Translations under genes and position numbers: made by a program
In this document: positions 43,391-51,793 of the stretch, in pieces
How the letters are laid out: each line of letters opens with the position of its first letter
Numbering within the stretch: the first letter of the stretch is position 1
Notes under the pieces: generated by a model
The model's database searches: none
Told to the model about the DNA's origin: nothing
What the model saw: only the letters and a program-made list of their open reading frames with translations
Source of the DNA: AP-15 sp963747735
GTDB taxonomy: Bacteria; Pseudomonadota; Alphaproteobacteria; ATCC43930; CGMCC-115725
DNA length: 64,000 bases
Assembly (NCBI GenBank): GCA_963747735.1
Contig: CAVVGE010000008.1
Span: forward strand, 1-64,000
Reading direction: 5' to 3'

Positions 43391-44863
43391 ATGGTGGACA
43401 GGCCAGCCGGGGCCCGCAGCGCAAGCGCGGCCTTGAAATTTCGCATGCCGCCCGCCACCGGCAAGCCCGCACCCGGCGCAAGCCGGCGGCTGGTGGTGGT
43501 GTCGAACCGGGTGGCGCCCGTCGATCGTGCCAAGCCCGATACCGGTGGTTTGGCGGTCGCGATCCGCGCCGCGCTGCAAGAGCATGGCGGCATCTGGTTC
43601 GGTTGGAGTGGGCGGATCGACGACGCAGCGAGTGGCGAAACCGCGATCGCCGATCATGGCCCCGTCACCCGCGCCACTCTCGACCTGACGCGCCGCGATT
43701 TCGACGAATACTACATCGGCTACGCCAACCGCGTGCTGTGGCCGCTGTTTCATTTTCGCGGCTCATTGGTCGAGTTCTCGCGCCGCGACCTCGCCGGCTA
43801 TCGCCGCGTCAACCGGATGTTCGCGGCCAAGCTCGCACCGATGCTGGCGGCCGACGATCTCGTCTGGGTGCACGATTATCATCTGATCCCGCTCGGCGAG
43901 GAGCTGAGGCGATTGGATCAGCAGCAGCGGGTCGGGTTTTTTCTGCACATTCCGTTTCCGCCGGCGGAAATGCTGCGTGTGCTGCCGAACCATCAGGACC
44001 TGATCAAGGCGCTCTGCGCCTACGATCTGATCGGCTTCCAGACGAGCTCGGACCTGCACGGCTTTCGCGACTATCTGTTGCGCTGGGTCGACGCCGAAGA
44101 TTTGGGGCAAGGTCGGCTGCGCGCCTTTGGCCGGGTGGTGCAGGCGCAGGTGTTTCCGATCGGCATCGACACGGCGATCGTCGCCGCGCAGGCGGAGGCG
44201 GCCGACACCAATCGCCACATGCGCCGCTTGCGCCACAGCCTTGGCGACCGGGGCTTGATGATCGGGGTTGACCGGCTCGACTATTCGAAGGGTCTGTCTG
44301 CCCGCTTTCGCGCGTTCTCGCATCTGCTCGAAACTGCGCCGGAAACCCGCGGCCGGGTCGTGATGATGCAGATCGCGCCGCCGTCCCGTTCCGAAATTCC
44401 GGAATACCAGGAGGTGCGCAAGAGCCTCGCGGCGATTGCCGGTCAGATCAACAGCCGCTTCGGCGAATTCGACTGGACGCCGCTGCGCTATATCAACAAG
44501 GCTTTCACCCACCCGATCCTGACCGGCTTTTTTCGGGCGGGCCGGATCGGGCTCGTCACCCCGTTGCGCGACGGCATGAATCTCGTTGCCAAGGAGTATG
44601 TCGCCTCACAGCCCGCGGACGATCCGGGTGTCTTGGTGCTCTCCTGCTTTGCCGGCGCGGCGCACGAATTGGCCGAGGCGGTGCTGGTCAATCCCTACGA
44701 CATCGAGGGGATGGCCGAAGGCATGCGGCAAGGGCTGGAGATGCCGCTCGCCGAGCGCCAGGAGCGCTGGCGGGCCTTGATGAAGACGATCGAGCGCAAC
44801 GACATCACGCATTGGCGCGAGAATTTTTTGCGTGCGCTGACCACGGGCGGCGAGCCGCGGTGA
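43391..44863 (+). CDS. otsA: Trehalose-6-phosphate synthase
   Basis: 490 residues, GT20 retaining glycosyltransferase joining UDP-glucose and glucose-6-phosphate. Family landmarks: LVVVSNRVAPVD, GIWFGWSGR, WVHDYHLIPLGEELR, GVDRLDYSKGL, RDGMNLVAKEYVASQ. The first 30 residues are a low-complexity leader. The stop overlaps the glucokinase GTG, giving coupled translation. Operon otsB-otsA-glk serves osmotic and stress protection. Confidence 0.96.
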   Translation: MVDRPAGARSASAALKFRMPPATGKPAPGASRRLVVVSNRVAPVDRAKPDTGGLAVAIRAALQEHGGIWFGWSGRIDDAASGETAIADHGPVTRATLDLTRRDFDEYYIGYANRVLWPLFHFRGSLVEFSRRDLAGYRRVNRMFAAKLAPMLAADDLVWVHDYHLIPLGEELRRLDQQQRVGFFLHIPFPPAEMLRVLPNHQDLIKALCAYDLIGFQTSSDLHGFRDYLLRWVDAEDLGQGRLRAFGRVVQAQVFPIGIDTAIVAAQAEAADTNRHMRRLRHSLGDRGLMIGVDRLDYSKGLSARFRAFSHLLETAPETRGRVVMMQIAPPSRSEIPEYQEVRKSLAAIAGQINSRFGEFDWTPLRYINKAFTHPILTGFFRAGRIGLVTPLRDGMNLVAKEYVASQPADDPGVLVLSCFAGAAHELAEAVLVNPYDIEGMAEGMRQGLEMPLAERQERWRALMKTIERNDITHWRENFLRALTTGGEPR

Positions 44864-45828
44864 CGGAGGGCGCGGGCATCGCGGAGACCTGGCTCGTCGG
44901 CGACATCGGGGCCACCAATGCCCGGTTCGGCCTCGTCTCGCCCGAACGCGAGCTGTTGCATACGCACACCTTTTCGATCGACGAGCAGCCGACGATCGAG
45001 CATGCGATCGACGCCTATCTCGGCGAGCGCGGCTCGTTGCCGATGCCGCGGCAAGGGGCGATCGCGATCGCCTCGGCGATAACAGGCGACCGGGTGGCGA
45101 TGACCAACCATCCGTGGAGCTTTTCGATCGCGGCATTGCGCCGCCGGCTCGGCCTCGACCGGCTCGAGGTAATCAACGATTTCACCGCGGTGGCGCTCTC
45201 CCTGCCCTATCTCGGCCCGGAGGACCGGACCGCGGTCGGCGGCGGCGAGGCGGTTCCCGACGCGCCAATCGGGGTGCTCGGTCCGGGCTCAGGGCTCGGC
45301 GTGTCCGGTCTCCTCCGATCGGGCGGCGCGACGGTGGCGCTGACCGGGGAAGGCGGGCACGCGACAATGGCGCCCTCGACCGAGCGCGAAAGCGCCGTGC
45401 TCGATCGCCTGCGCCGGCAATTCGACCACGTCTCGGCGGAGCGTGTCTTGTCCGGGCCAGGCCTTGTCAATCTCTACAGCGCGTTGGCGGGGCTCGACGG
45501 GATCCCGTCGCGCGGCTACACGGCGGCCCAGATCACCGACCCCGCGACGGGCTCGGCCGATTCGCTTTGCGCCGAGGCGACGGCGATGTTCTGCGCCATG
45601 CTCGGCACCGTTGCCGGCGATCTGGCGCTCACCCTCGGCGCGCGCGGCGGCATCTACATCGCCGGCGGCATCGTGCCGCGGCTCGGGCAACAATTCGCCG
45701 CCTCGGCGTTCCGCCAGCGCTTTGAAGCCAAGGGCCGGTTCGGCACCTATCTCGCCGCAATCCCGACCCATGTCGTAACCCAACGGTTTCCGGCCTTTCT
45801 CGGTTGCACCGCGCTTCTCGCCGATTGA
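44860..45828 (+). CDS. glk: Glucokinase
   Basis: 322 residues of the ROK-unrelated bacterial glucokinase family (PF02685). ATP site VGDIGATNARFGLV, catalytic Asp in EVINDFTAVALS, and GPGSGLG and LTGEGGHATMAP are present. GTG start within the otsA stop (GTGA). It phosphorylates glucose, giving the glucose-6-phosphate OtsA needs, and could recycle glucose from trehalose. Confidence 0.95.
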   Translation: MTEGAGIAETWLVGDIGATNARFGLVSPERELLHTHTFSIDEQPTIEHAIDAYLGERGSLPMPRQGAIAIASAITGDRVAMTNHPWSFSIAALRRRLGLDRLEVINDFTAVALSLPYLGPEDRTAVGGGEAVPDAPIGVLGPGSGLGVSGLLRSGGATVALTGEGGHATMAPSTERESAVLDRLRRQFDHVSAERVLSGPGLVNLYSALAGLDGIPSRGYTAAQITDPATGSADSLCAEATAMFCAMLGTVAGDLALTLGARGGIYIAGGIVPRLGQQFAASAFRQRFEAKGRFGTYLAAIPTHVVTQRFPAFLGCTALLAD

Positions 45829-45830
45829 CA

Positions 45831-45927
45831 GCCCCCTCACCCTTCCCTCTCCCTCAGTGGGGGAGAGGGTTGAGAAGGGTTGGCGAGGGCAAGCCCTACC
45901 CGAAGCTGGGTGAGGGGGATGCCGCCC
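45831..45927. repeat. CCCTCTCC-type palindromic repeat
   Basis: Outer arms CCCCCTCACCC and GGGTGAGGGGG enclose the hairpin CCCTCTCCC/GGGAGAGGG (45845-45869) and further GGGTTGG/AAGCCC pairs. Common repeat type in alphaproteobacterial gaps. It follows glk and may end its operon. Confidence 0.7.
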
Positions 45928-45961
45928 GGTCAGGAATGATCTAGAATTGCGGCGCACCGGG

Positions 45962-46774
45962 ATGGGTCTTGCCATGAACGCATCGGACGATCGCAGCATC
46001 GCGGCCGGCTCGCGCGAGCGCCGGCGGGTTCGCGCGGGCGATTTCTGCGGCGCCACGGCCGGCTTGGCACCCGGCAATGTGCAGGCCAACTTGGTCATTC
46101 TGCCAAAAGCGCTGGCGCACGACTTTCTGCGCTTTGCCCAGGCCAACCCAAAGCCCTGCCCGGTGCTCGCCGTCTCCGAGCCGGGCGACCCGCGCCTGCC
46201 GTCGTTGGGCCAGGACCTCGACATCCGCACCGACCTGCCGCGCTATCGCGTGTGGCGCCGCGGCGAGCTGGTGGACGAGCCCATCGAGGTGGGGACGGTT
46301 TGGCGCGACGATCTAGTCAGCTTTGCGCTCGGCTGCTCGTTCTCGTTCGAGCAGGCGCTGATCGACGACGGAATCCCGCTGCGCCACATCGCAGCCGGGG
46401 TCAACGTCGCGATGTACCGCACAAATATCGCCTGCGCCCCTGCCGGACCGTTTGCCGGACCGCTGGTCGTCTCGATGCGGCCTTTCAAGCCGGCCGACGC
46501 AATCCGGGCGATCCAGATCACCTCGCGCTTTCCATCGGTGCATGGGGCGCCGGTGCATGTCGGGGTGCCGCACGCGATCGGGATCGGCAATCTGAACAAA
46601 CCCGATTACGGCAATTCGGTCGCGGTCGAGGATGATGAATTGCCGGTGTTCTGGGCGTGCGGCGTCACCCCGCAGGCGGTGATCGCCGAGGTCAAGCCCG
46701 AATTCTGCATCACCCACGCACCGGGCAGCATGCTGATCACCGATCTGCGCAACGCCAGGCTCGCAAGCCTCTGA
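45962..46774 (+). CDS. D-glutamate cyclase N-terminal-half homologue (DUF1445)
   Basis: 270 residues of the DUF1445 family (PF07286). Conserved: ATAGLAPGNVQANLVILPK, VGTVWRDDLVSFALGCSFSF, FAGPLVVSMRPF, HGAPVHVG and the ending THAPGSMLITD. In the mammalian mitochondrial enzyme DGLUCY, a DUF1445 domain is fused to a DUF4392 domain; here the two are neighbouring genes, 12 bases apart. That enzyme turns D-glutamate into 5-oxo-D-proline. Start ATG 45962 or 45974. Confidence 0.88.
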   Translation: MGLAMNASDDRSIAAGSRERRRVRAGDFCGATAGLAPGNVQANLVILPKALAHDFLRFAQANPKPCPVLAVSEPGDPRLPSLGQDLDIRTDLPRYRVWRRGELVDEPIEVGTVWRDDLVSFALGCSFSFEQALIDDGIPLRHIAAGVNVAMYRTNIACAPAGPFAGPLVVSMRPFKPADAIRAIQITSRFPSVHGAPVHVGVPHAIGIGNLNKPDYGNSVAVEDDELPVFWACGVTPQAVIAEVKPEFCITHAPGSMLITDLRNARLASL

Positions 46775-46786
46775 GCGGACGGGGCC

Positions 46787-47707
46787 ATGGCCGCCCGATC
46801 TGCGGTGCAGCTCACGGTCGACCGCATCGAGCAAGCGGTCCAGACCGATGTCGGGCGCAATATCGGCGCGCTGTTCGCGGCGGCGCGCGGCGGCTTGTGG
46901 CGTGCTGCTCGGGAGCTGGCGGCGGCGCAACATTGCCGGGCCGGGCTGATCACCGGGTTTTATGTGCCTCAGGGCGACCCGCCGGCAGCCGAGACCGACG
47001 GCCCGGTCGGCACGGCGTTGCTCGCCCGGGGACTGGGCGATGTCGGCATCCCGTGCCGGCTCGCCACCGACGAATCATGCCGGCACGCCTGTGCAGTGGC
47101 GCTCGCCGCAGCCGGTGCCGCGGCGGTTCCGGTCGATGCCGTCGCCACCACGGCACCCCTCGGCGAGCTGATCGAAATATGGCGCCGCGTCGGCGTCACC
47201 CATGCGGTCGCGATCGAGCGCTGCGGCCGCAGCACCGATGGCGCGCCGCGCAACATGCGCGGCCAGGACATCGCCTCGCGCACCGCACCGCTCGACGATC
47301 TGTTCACTGCCGGCCCCTGGGACACGATCGCCGTCGGCGACGGCGGCAACGAGATCGGCATGGGGGCATTGCCGCGCGCGCTGATCGCCGAGCATGTGGC
47401 GCATGGTGAAACCATCGCCTGCGTCACCCCGGCTCGTTGGCTGATCGTCGCCGGCGTCTCGAATTGGGGCGCCTATGCGCTGATCGGCGCGCTTGCCGTG
47501 CTGCGCCCGGATTGGCGCGCCAAGCTCCTCGCCTGCCTCGACGAGGCGCTCGACCGGCGAATTCTCGAAACCATCGTCGCCGACGGCCCGGCGGTAGACG
47601 GCGTGTCGCTTCGCCGGGCCTCGACCGTCGACAATCTCGACATCGCCGTGCATCACGCCAAATTGCGCGAGGTCCGCGCGCTCGTCGAAGGCGGGCATGG
47701 GCTATAG
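46787..47707 (+). CDS. D-glutamate cyclase C-terminal-half homologue (DUF4392)
   Basis: 306 residues of the DUF4392 family, the C-terminal half of DGLUCY. Family features are RAGLITGFYVP, ETDGPVGTALLARGL, IERCGRSTDGAPRNMRGQDI, and AVGDGGNEIGMG, the last being the most conserved. It likely binds D-glutamate and works with the DUF1445 protein upstream. Its stop overlaps the MurL start by 11 bases, so all are one operon that connects D-glutamate removal to peptidoglycan synthesis. Confidence 0.9.
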   Translation: MAARSAVQLTVDRIEQAVQTDVGRNIGALFAAARGGLWRAARELAAAQHCRAGLITGFYVPQGDPPAAETDGPVGTALLARGLGDVGIPCRLATDESCRHACAVALAAAGAAAVPVDAVATTAPLGELIEIWRRVGVTHAVAIERCGRSTDGAPRNMRGQDIASRTAPLDDLFTAGPWDTIAVGDGGNEIGMGALPRALIAEHVAHGETIACVTPARWLIVAGVSNWGAYALIGALAVLRPDWRAKLLACLDEALDRRILETIVADGPAVDGVSLRRASTVDNLDIAVHHAKLREVRALVEGGHGL

Positions 47708-50348
47708 CCAATTCGTCTTCGAGAATTATTGTTACGACGAGACCACCGCCTCGCTGTCGCTCCGCTATCGTTTTGCCGACGGGCCGCGTTTTGAAGAAAG
47801 GCTGGTGTTCGATTTTCCGCCGCGCGCTCTGTCATGCGTCGAGCAAACCGCGCTCGACCGGATATTCCGTCTGATATTCCTGTTTTCCGGGGTCAGCTAT
47901 TACAAGGCGTTCATTCCCGAGAGACTGGTGTGCGAGGCGTTCCCGCTCGATCCGGATACCGCCGACCTGGTCGCGCGGTTCTACGAGAACGGCCTCGCCG
48001 AGCTCGCCTGGAGAAACCGGGTCGCGCTGCGCGTGCGGCTTCGCTCTGACGCGGTGGCGCCCGCCCCGCCGATCGCGCTCGACCTGCCGCGGCTGACTTG
48101 CGTGCCGGTCGGCGGCGGCAAGGATTCGGTCGTGACGCTCGAATGCCTGAAGCGCGCCGGTGAGCCGCTCGTCCTGTTCTCGCTGGGCGACGCCGCGCCG
48201 ATCGCGGCCTGCATCGCCGTGTCCGGCCTTCCGTCGTTCCGGGTCTACCGCCGGCTCGACCGCGCCATCCTTGCGCTCAACGACGCGGGTGCGCTGAACG
48301 GCCATGTGCCGATCACCGGAATATTGAGCGCCATCGCTTTGGCTTGCGCGGTGCTGTTCGGGTTCGATGCGATCGCGATGTCGAACGAGCATTCCGCCAG
48401 CGCGCCGAACCTCGTCAGCAACGGCGTCCCGGTCAACCATCAATTCAGCAAATCCTTAGAGTTCGAGGCGGATTTTTCCGAGTACGTCGGCCGGCACATT
48501 TCGCCGAGCATTGCCTATTTCTCGCTGTTGCGGCCCCTTTCCGAAATCGAGATCGCCCGCCGATTTGTAAGCTGCTCCCAATATTTTGACAGCTTTCGCA
48601 GCTGCAACACCGCCTTCCGCCAGGCGGCAGCCGAACGCGGCAAGACCTGGTGCGGCGATTGCCCGAAATGCCGGTTCGTCTTTCTGGCGCTCGCCCCCTT
48701 TATCGGCAAGTCCGAGCTGATCCGGATCTTTCGCCGCAACCTGCTCGACGACGGCACCCAGATGACGGGTTTCGCGGCATTGTGCGGCCTCTCCGAGCAC
48801 AAGCCCTTCGAATGCGTCGGCGAGACCTCGGAGAGCGCGGCGGCAATGGCGCATCTCGGCCGCGATCCGGATTGGCGTGACGATATCGTCGTGCGCCGGC
48901 TCCACGATGCTTTTCCGGCATTGCGGCAGAAGGGTGCGGGCGATTTGTCGGCGCTGCTCGCGGCCCGGCATCAACATCGGGTTCCCGACCGCTTCCGGGC
49001 AATGCTCGATGCGAGGCGGCTGAGCTCGGCGGCAAGCGCGTCGCCATCTGGGGGCTCGGCCGCGAGGGCCGGGCGGCGATCGGGTTGCTGCGCCAGGGAT
49101 ATCCGGCGATGCCGCTTGCTGCTGCTCGACGACAACGCCGATGCACGCGCGCCCGACGAAAACGGCGGCAATTTCACCTGCGCCTTCGGTCCCGGGCGCA
49201 TCGCCGCCGCGCTCGGCAGCATCGACGTGATCGTCAAATCGCCCGGTGTCAGCCTCTACCGGCCCGAAATCGAGCAGGCGCGCGCAATAGGCATTAAAAT
49301 TACATCACTGCTCAATCTGTGGTTTGCCGAGCGCCGCGACATCACGACGATCTGCGTCACCGGCACCAAAGGCAAAAGCACGACAGCCGCGCTGATCGCG
49401 CACATGTTGCGGGAGCTCGGCCGCCGGGTCGCTCTTGCCGGCAATATCGGGGTCGCGATCACCGCCATCGACCGCGCGGCTGCCGACTATGCGGTGATCG
49501 AAATGTCGAGCTACCAGACCGCGGATTTCGACGGTATCTGCGACATCGCGGTGCTGACCTCGCTCTACCCCGAGCACGCCGATTGGCATCGCACGCTCGC
49601 AAGCTACTACCGCGACAAGATCCGTCTTTTGACCCGCGCGCGCTGCGCCATCCTCGGCGCCGACACGGCCGCGGCGGCCAAGGAGATCGCTGCGCAATTC
49701 CCGGTCGGCGACACATGCGGCATCGATGCCCGCGGCGACGATGTCTTTGACGCAAGCCGGCCTATCGGGCCGGTGCGCAACCGCTATCTCGCCAGACAGC
49801 ACAACCGATCCAATTTGTGCCTCGCCCTGGCGGTGGCGAAAAGATTGGGTCTCGACCTCGTCGAGGCGCTCCGCGCCGCCGAAAATTTTTGCGGCCTGCC
49901 GCACCGCCAGCAGGAGCTCGGCACAAAAGGCGGGCTGCTGTTTGTCGACGACAGCATATCGACGATCCCGGAATCGACGATTGCCGCGCTCGGCGTTTAT
50001 GCCGGCCGTCCGGTTACGGTGATCCTCGGCGGCTACGATCGCGGTTTGAGCTACGGCAAGCTGACCGCGGCCCTGTCGCAGGGTGCGGCGACAAACGTCA
50101 TCTGTCTCGGCGCCAGCGGCGAGCGGATTTACGCCGAGACGCAAGCTGCGGATTTCGCCGGCATTATTCACCGCGCGCAATCGATGGAGGATGCGGTGGC
50201 AATCGCAATCTCGGCGACGCCGCGAGGCGGTGTCGTGCTGCTGTCGCCGGCCGCGCCGAGCTATGGCTCGTACCGTGATTTCGCCGAGCGTGGGCGCGAT
50301 TTCGCCGCCAAGGCGGGGTTTCCCGCAGCAAGCGAGGGCGGCCGATGA
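47697..50348 (+). CDS. murL-murD2: Fused MurL (UDP-MurNAc-L-Ala-L-Glu epimerase) and MurD2 ligase ORF
   Basis: 883 codons. Residues 1-440 match MurL, which epimerises the terminal L-Glu of UDP-MurNAc-L-Ala-L-Glu: CVPVGGGKDSVVTLECLKRA (nucleotide loop), AMSNEHSASAPN, and KTWCGDCPKCRFVFLAL. Residues 475-883 match a MurD-type ligase: SPGVSLYRPEI, VTGTKGKSTTAALIAHML (P-loop), EMSSYQTADFD, HNRSNLCLALA, HRQQELG and FVDDSISTIPEST. Between them about 95 bases (49022-49117) read in another frame: there the +2 frame gives the missing MurD N-terminus, ELGGKRVAIWGLGREGRAAI. Two compensating indels, or two genes with an indel, explain this. MurD2-MurL adds L-Glu, then inverts it. Confidence 0.85.
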   Translation: MGYSQFVFENYCYDETTASLSLRYRFADGPRFEERLVFDFPPRALSCVEQTALDRIFRLIFLFSGVSYYKAFIPERLVCEAFPLDPDTADLVARFYENGLAELAWRNRVALRVRLRSDAVAPAPPIALDLPRLTCVPVGGGKDSVVTLECLKRAGEPLVLFSLGDAAPIAACIAVSGLPSFRVYRRLDRAILALNDAGALNGHVPITGILSAIALACAVLFGFDAIAMSNEHSASAPNLVSNGVPVNHQFSKSLEFEADFSEYVGRHISPSIAYFSLLRPLSEIEIARRFVSCSQYFDSFRSCNTAFRQAAAERGKTWCGDCPKCRFVFLALAPFIGKSELIRIFRRNLLDDGTQMTGFAALCGLSEHKPFECVGETSESAAAMAHLGRDPDWRDDIVVRRLHDAFPALRQKGAGDLSALLAARHQHRVPDRFRAMLDARRLSSAASASPSGGSAARAGRRSGCCARDIRRCRLLLLDDNADARAPDENGGNFTCAFGPGRIAAALGSIDVIVKSPGVSLYRPEIEQARAIGIKITSLLNLWFAERRDITTICVTGTKGKSTTAALIAHMLRELGRRVALAGNIGVAITAIDRAAADYAVIEMSSYQTADFDGICDIAVLTSLYPEHADWHRTLASYYRDKIRLLTRARCAILGADTAAAAKEIAAQFPVGDTCGIDARGDDVFDASRPIGPVRNRYLARQHNRSNLCLALAVAKRLGLDLVEALRAAENFCGLPHRQQELGTKGGLLFVDDSISTIPESTIAALGVYAGRPVTVILGGYDRGLSYGKLTAALSQGAATNVICLGASGERIYAETQAADFAGIIHRAQSMEDAVAIAISATPRGGVVLLSPAAPSYGSYRDFAERGRDFAAKAGFPAASEGGR

Positions 50349-50575
50349 AACGAGCGCTGGCCTTCGCTCTACTCGGCGGTTTGGTCGCCGGCTGTGCCGC
50401 AAAACCGTTCCTGCTCGACGGCACCGAGAGCCGCGCCGAGGTCGGCTTCAGCGGCTACCCGAACACGGCCGAGACCCAGGCGATCGCCAGAGCGCATTGC
50501 GCCCGCTTCGAGCGCGTGCCGCAGTTTCTCGACGCGGAGCTAAACGTCGCCTATTTCGACTGCGTGCCGCCCTGA
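50345..50575 (+). CDS. Small lipoprotein
   Basis: 76 residues, start overlapping the MurD2 stop (ATGA). Lipobox LVAGC after a 16-residue hydrophobic signal. The mature domain has two further cysteines (AHCARFERVPQF and YFDCVPP) that could pair. No family recognised. Translational coupling to murD2 suggests an envelope role. Confidence 0.75.
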   Translation: MKRALAFALLGGLVAGCAAKPFLLDGTESRAEVGFSGYPNTAETQAIARAHCARFERVPQFLDAELNVAYFDCVPP

Positions 50576-50619
50576 GCCGTTCGGCCGGGCAAGGCACCGC
50601 CCAGCGGCTGTGGCGGCTC

Positions 50620-51738
50620 GTGCTGCTGTGGCTGACGGGGGCGGATCTGCGCATGACGGTGCTGGCATTGCCGCCGGTATTGCCGCTGATCCATCGCCAA
50701 TTCGCGCTCAGCGAAAAAGCGGTCGGGGCGCTCTCCGGCTTGCCGGTGCTGCTGTTCGGGCTGATGGCGATACCGGGATCGCTGCTCGTCGCGCGGATCG
50801 GCGCGCGCCGCACCTGCATCGCCGGGCTCGCCGTCGTGGCCGCGGCGTCGGCCGCGCGCGGCGCCGGCCCTTCGGTAGCGATGCTGTTCGCCATGACCTT
50901 TCTGATGGCCGCCGGGATCGCGGTGCTGCAGCCGAGCCTGCCGGCGCTGGTGGCGCTCTGGTTTCCAAAATCTCCGGGGCTGGCGACCGCAATCTACGCG
51001 AACGGCCTGCTGATCGGCGAAGCCGGCCCGGCGGCGCTGACCATTCCGGTCGTCCTCGCTGTCCTCGGCGGCAGCTGGCCGGCAAGCCTCGCCCTGTGGT
51101 CGGCGCCGGTGGCGCTCACCGCGGTATTGATGACGCTGTTCACGCCGCCTGGGCGAAGGTCGCCGACCGCACCGGCGCCGCGCTGGTGGCCCGATTGGCG
51201 GCACGCTCTGACTTGGCAGCTCGGCCTGATGCAGGGCGGCACCGGCGGGCTCTACTTTGCCTCGAATGCGCTGATCCCGGATTATCTTCATGCGGTGGGC
51301 CGGCCCGAGCTGGTGGGACCGTGCCTCAGCGCCTTGAACCTCGGTCAGCTGCCCGCCTCGGCGGTCATGCTGATCTGGGCGCGCCGGCTCACCGCCGGGA
51401 ATGCGGCCCTCGTCGCGATGCCGGCGCTGGCGATCCCGGCCATTGCCTTTTTGGCCGACCCCCGGCCTTGGGCGGCGATCCTCGGCGCCGCAACCATCGG
51501 GTTTTCCTGCGCCCTCACCTTGATCCTGACCTTGGCGTTGCCGCCCCTGCTGGCGCCCCTACACGATGTCCACCGTCTCTCGGCCGGGATGTTCGCGATC
51601 GGCTATACGCTCTCGGCGGTGACACCGCTCGTCGGCGGCGCGATCTGGGATGCGACCGGCCTCCCCGCCGCCGCTTTTGTCGCCAGCGCGGCAGCCGCTG
51701 CCGTCGTTCTTGTCACGGCGCTGACCTTCCGCCGGTAG
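50620..51738 (+). CDS. MFS transporter, CynX/NimT-like
   Basis: About 372 residues, 12 hydrophobic helices. LPPVLPLIHRQFALSEKAVG, LSGLPVLLFGLMAIPGSLLVARIGARR (motif A region) and GLLIGEAGPAALT are typical of the CynX/NimT branch of small-molecule exporters and importers. The start is uncertain: GTG 50620 is proposed, and the frame is open back to 50572 with only CTG codons. Last gene of the D-glutamate/MurL operon; it may move an amino acid or pyroglutamate, which is inference. Confidence 0.82.
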   Translation: MLLWLTGADLRMTVLALPPVLPLIHRQFALSEKAVGALSGLPVLLFGLMAIPGSLLVARIGARRTCIAGLAVVAAASAARGAGPSVAMLFAMTFLMAAGIAVLQPSLPALVALWFPKSPGLATAIYANGLLIGEAGPAALTIPVVLAVLGGSWPASLALWSAPVALTAVLMTLFTPPGRRSPTAPAPRWWPDWRHALTWQLGLMQGGTGGLYFASNALIPDYLHAVGRPELVGPCLSALNLGQLPASAVMLIWARRLTAGNAALVAMPALAIPAIAFLADPRPWAAILGAATIGFSCALTLILTLALPPLLAPLHDVHRLSAGMFAIGYTLSAVTPLVGGAIWDATGLPAAAFVASAAAAAVVLVTALTFRR

Positions 51739-51793
51739 CTCTACCCCTGCGACCGCGTTCGCCACAGGAAACAAGACGCGGACGGGCTAAGCC

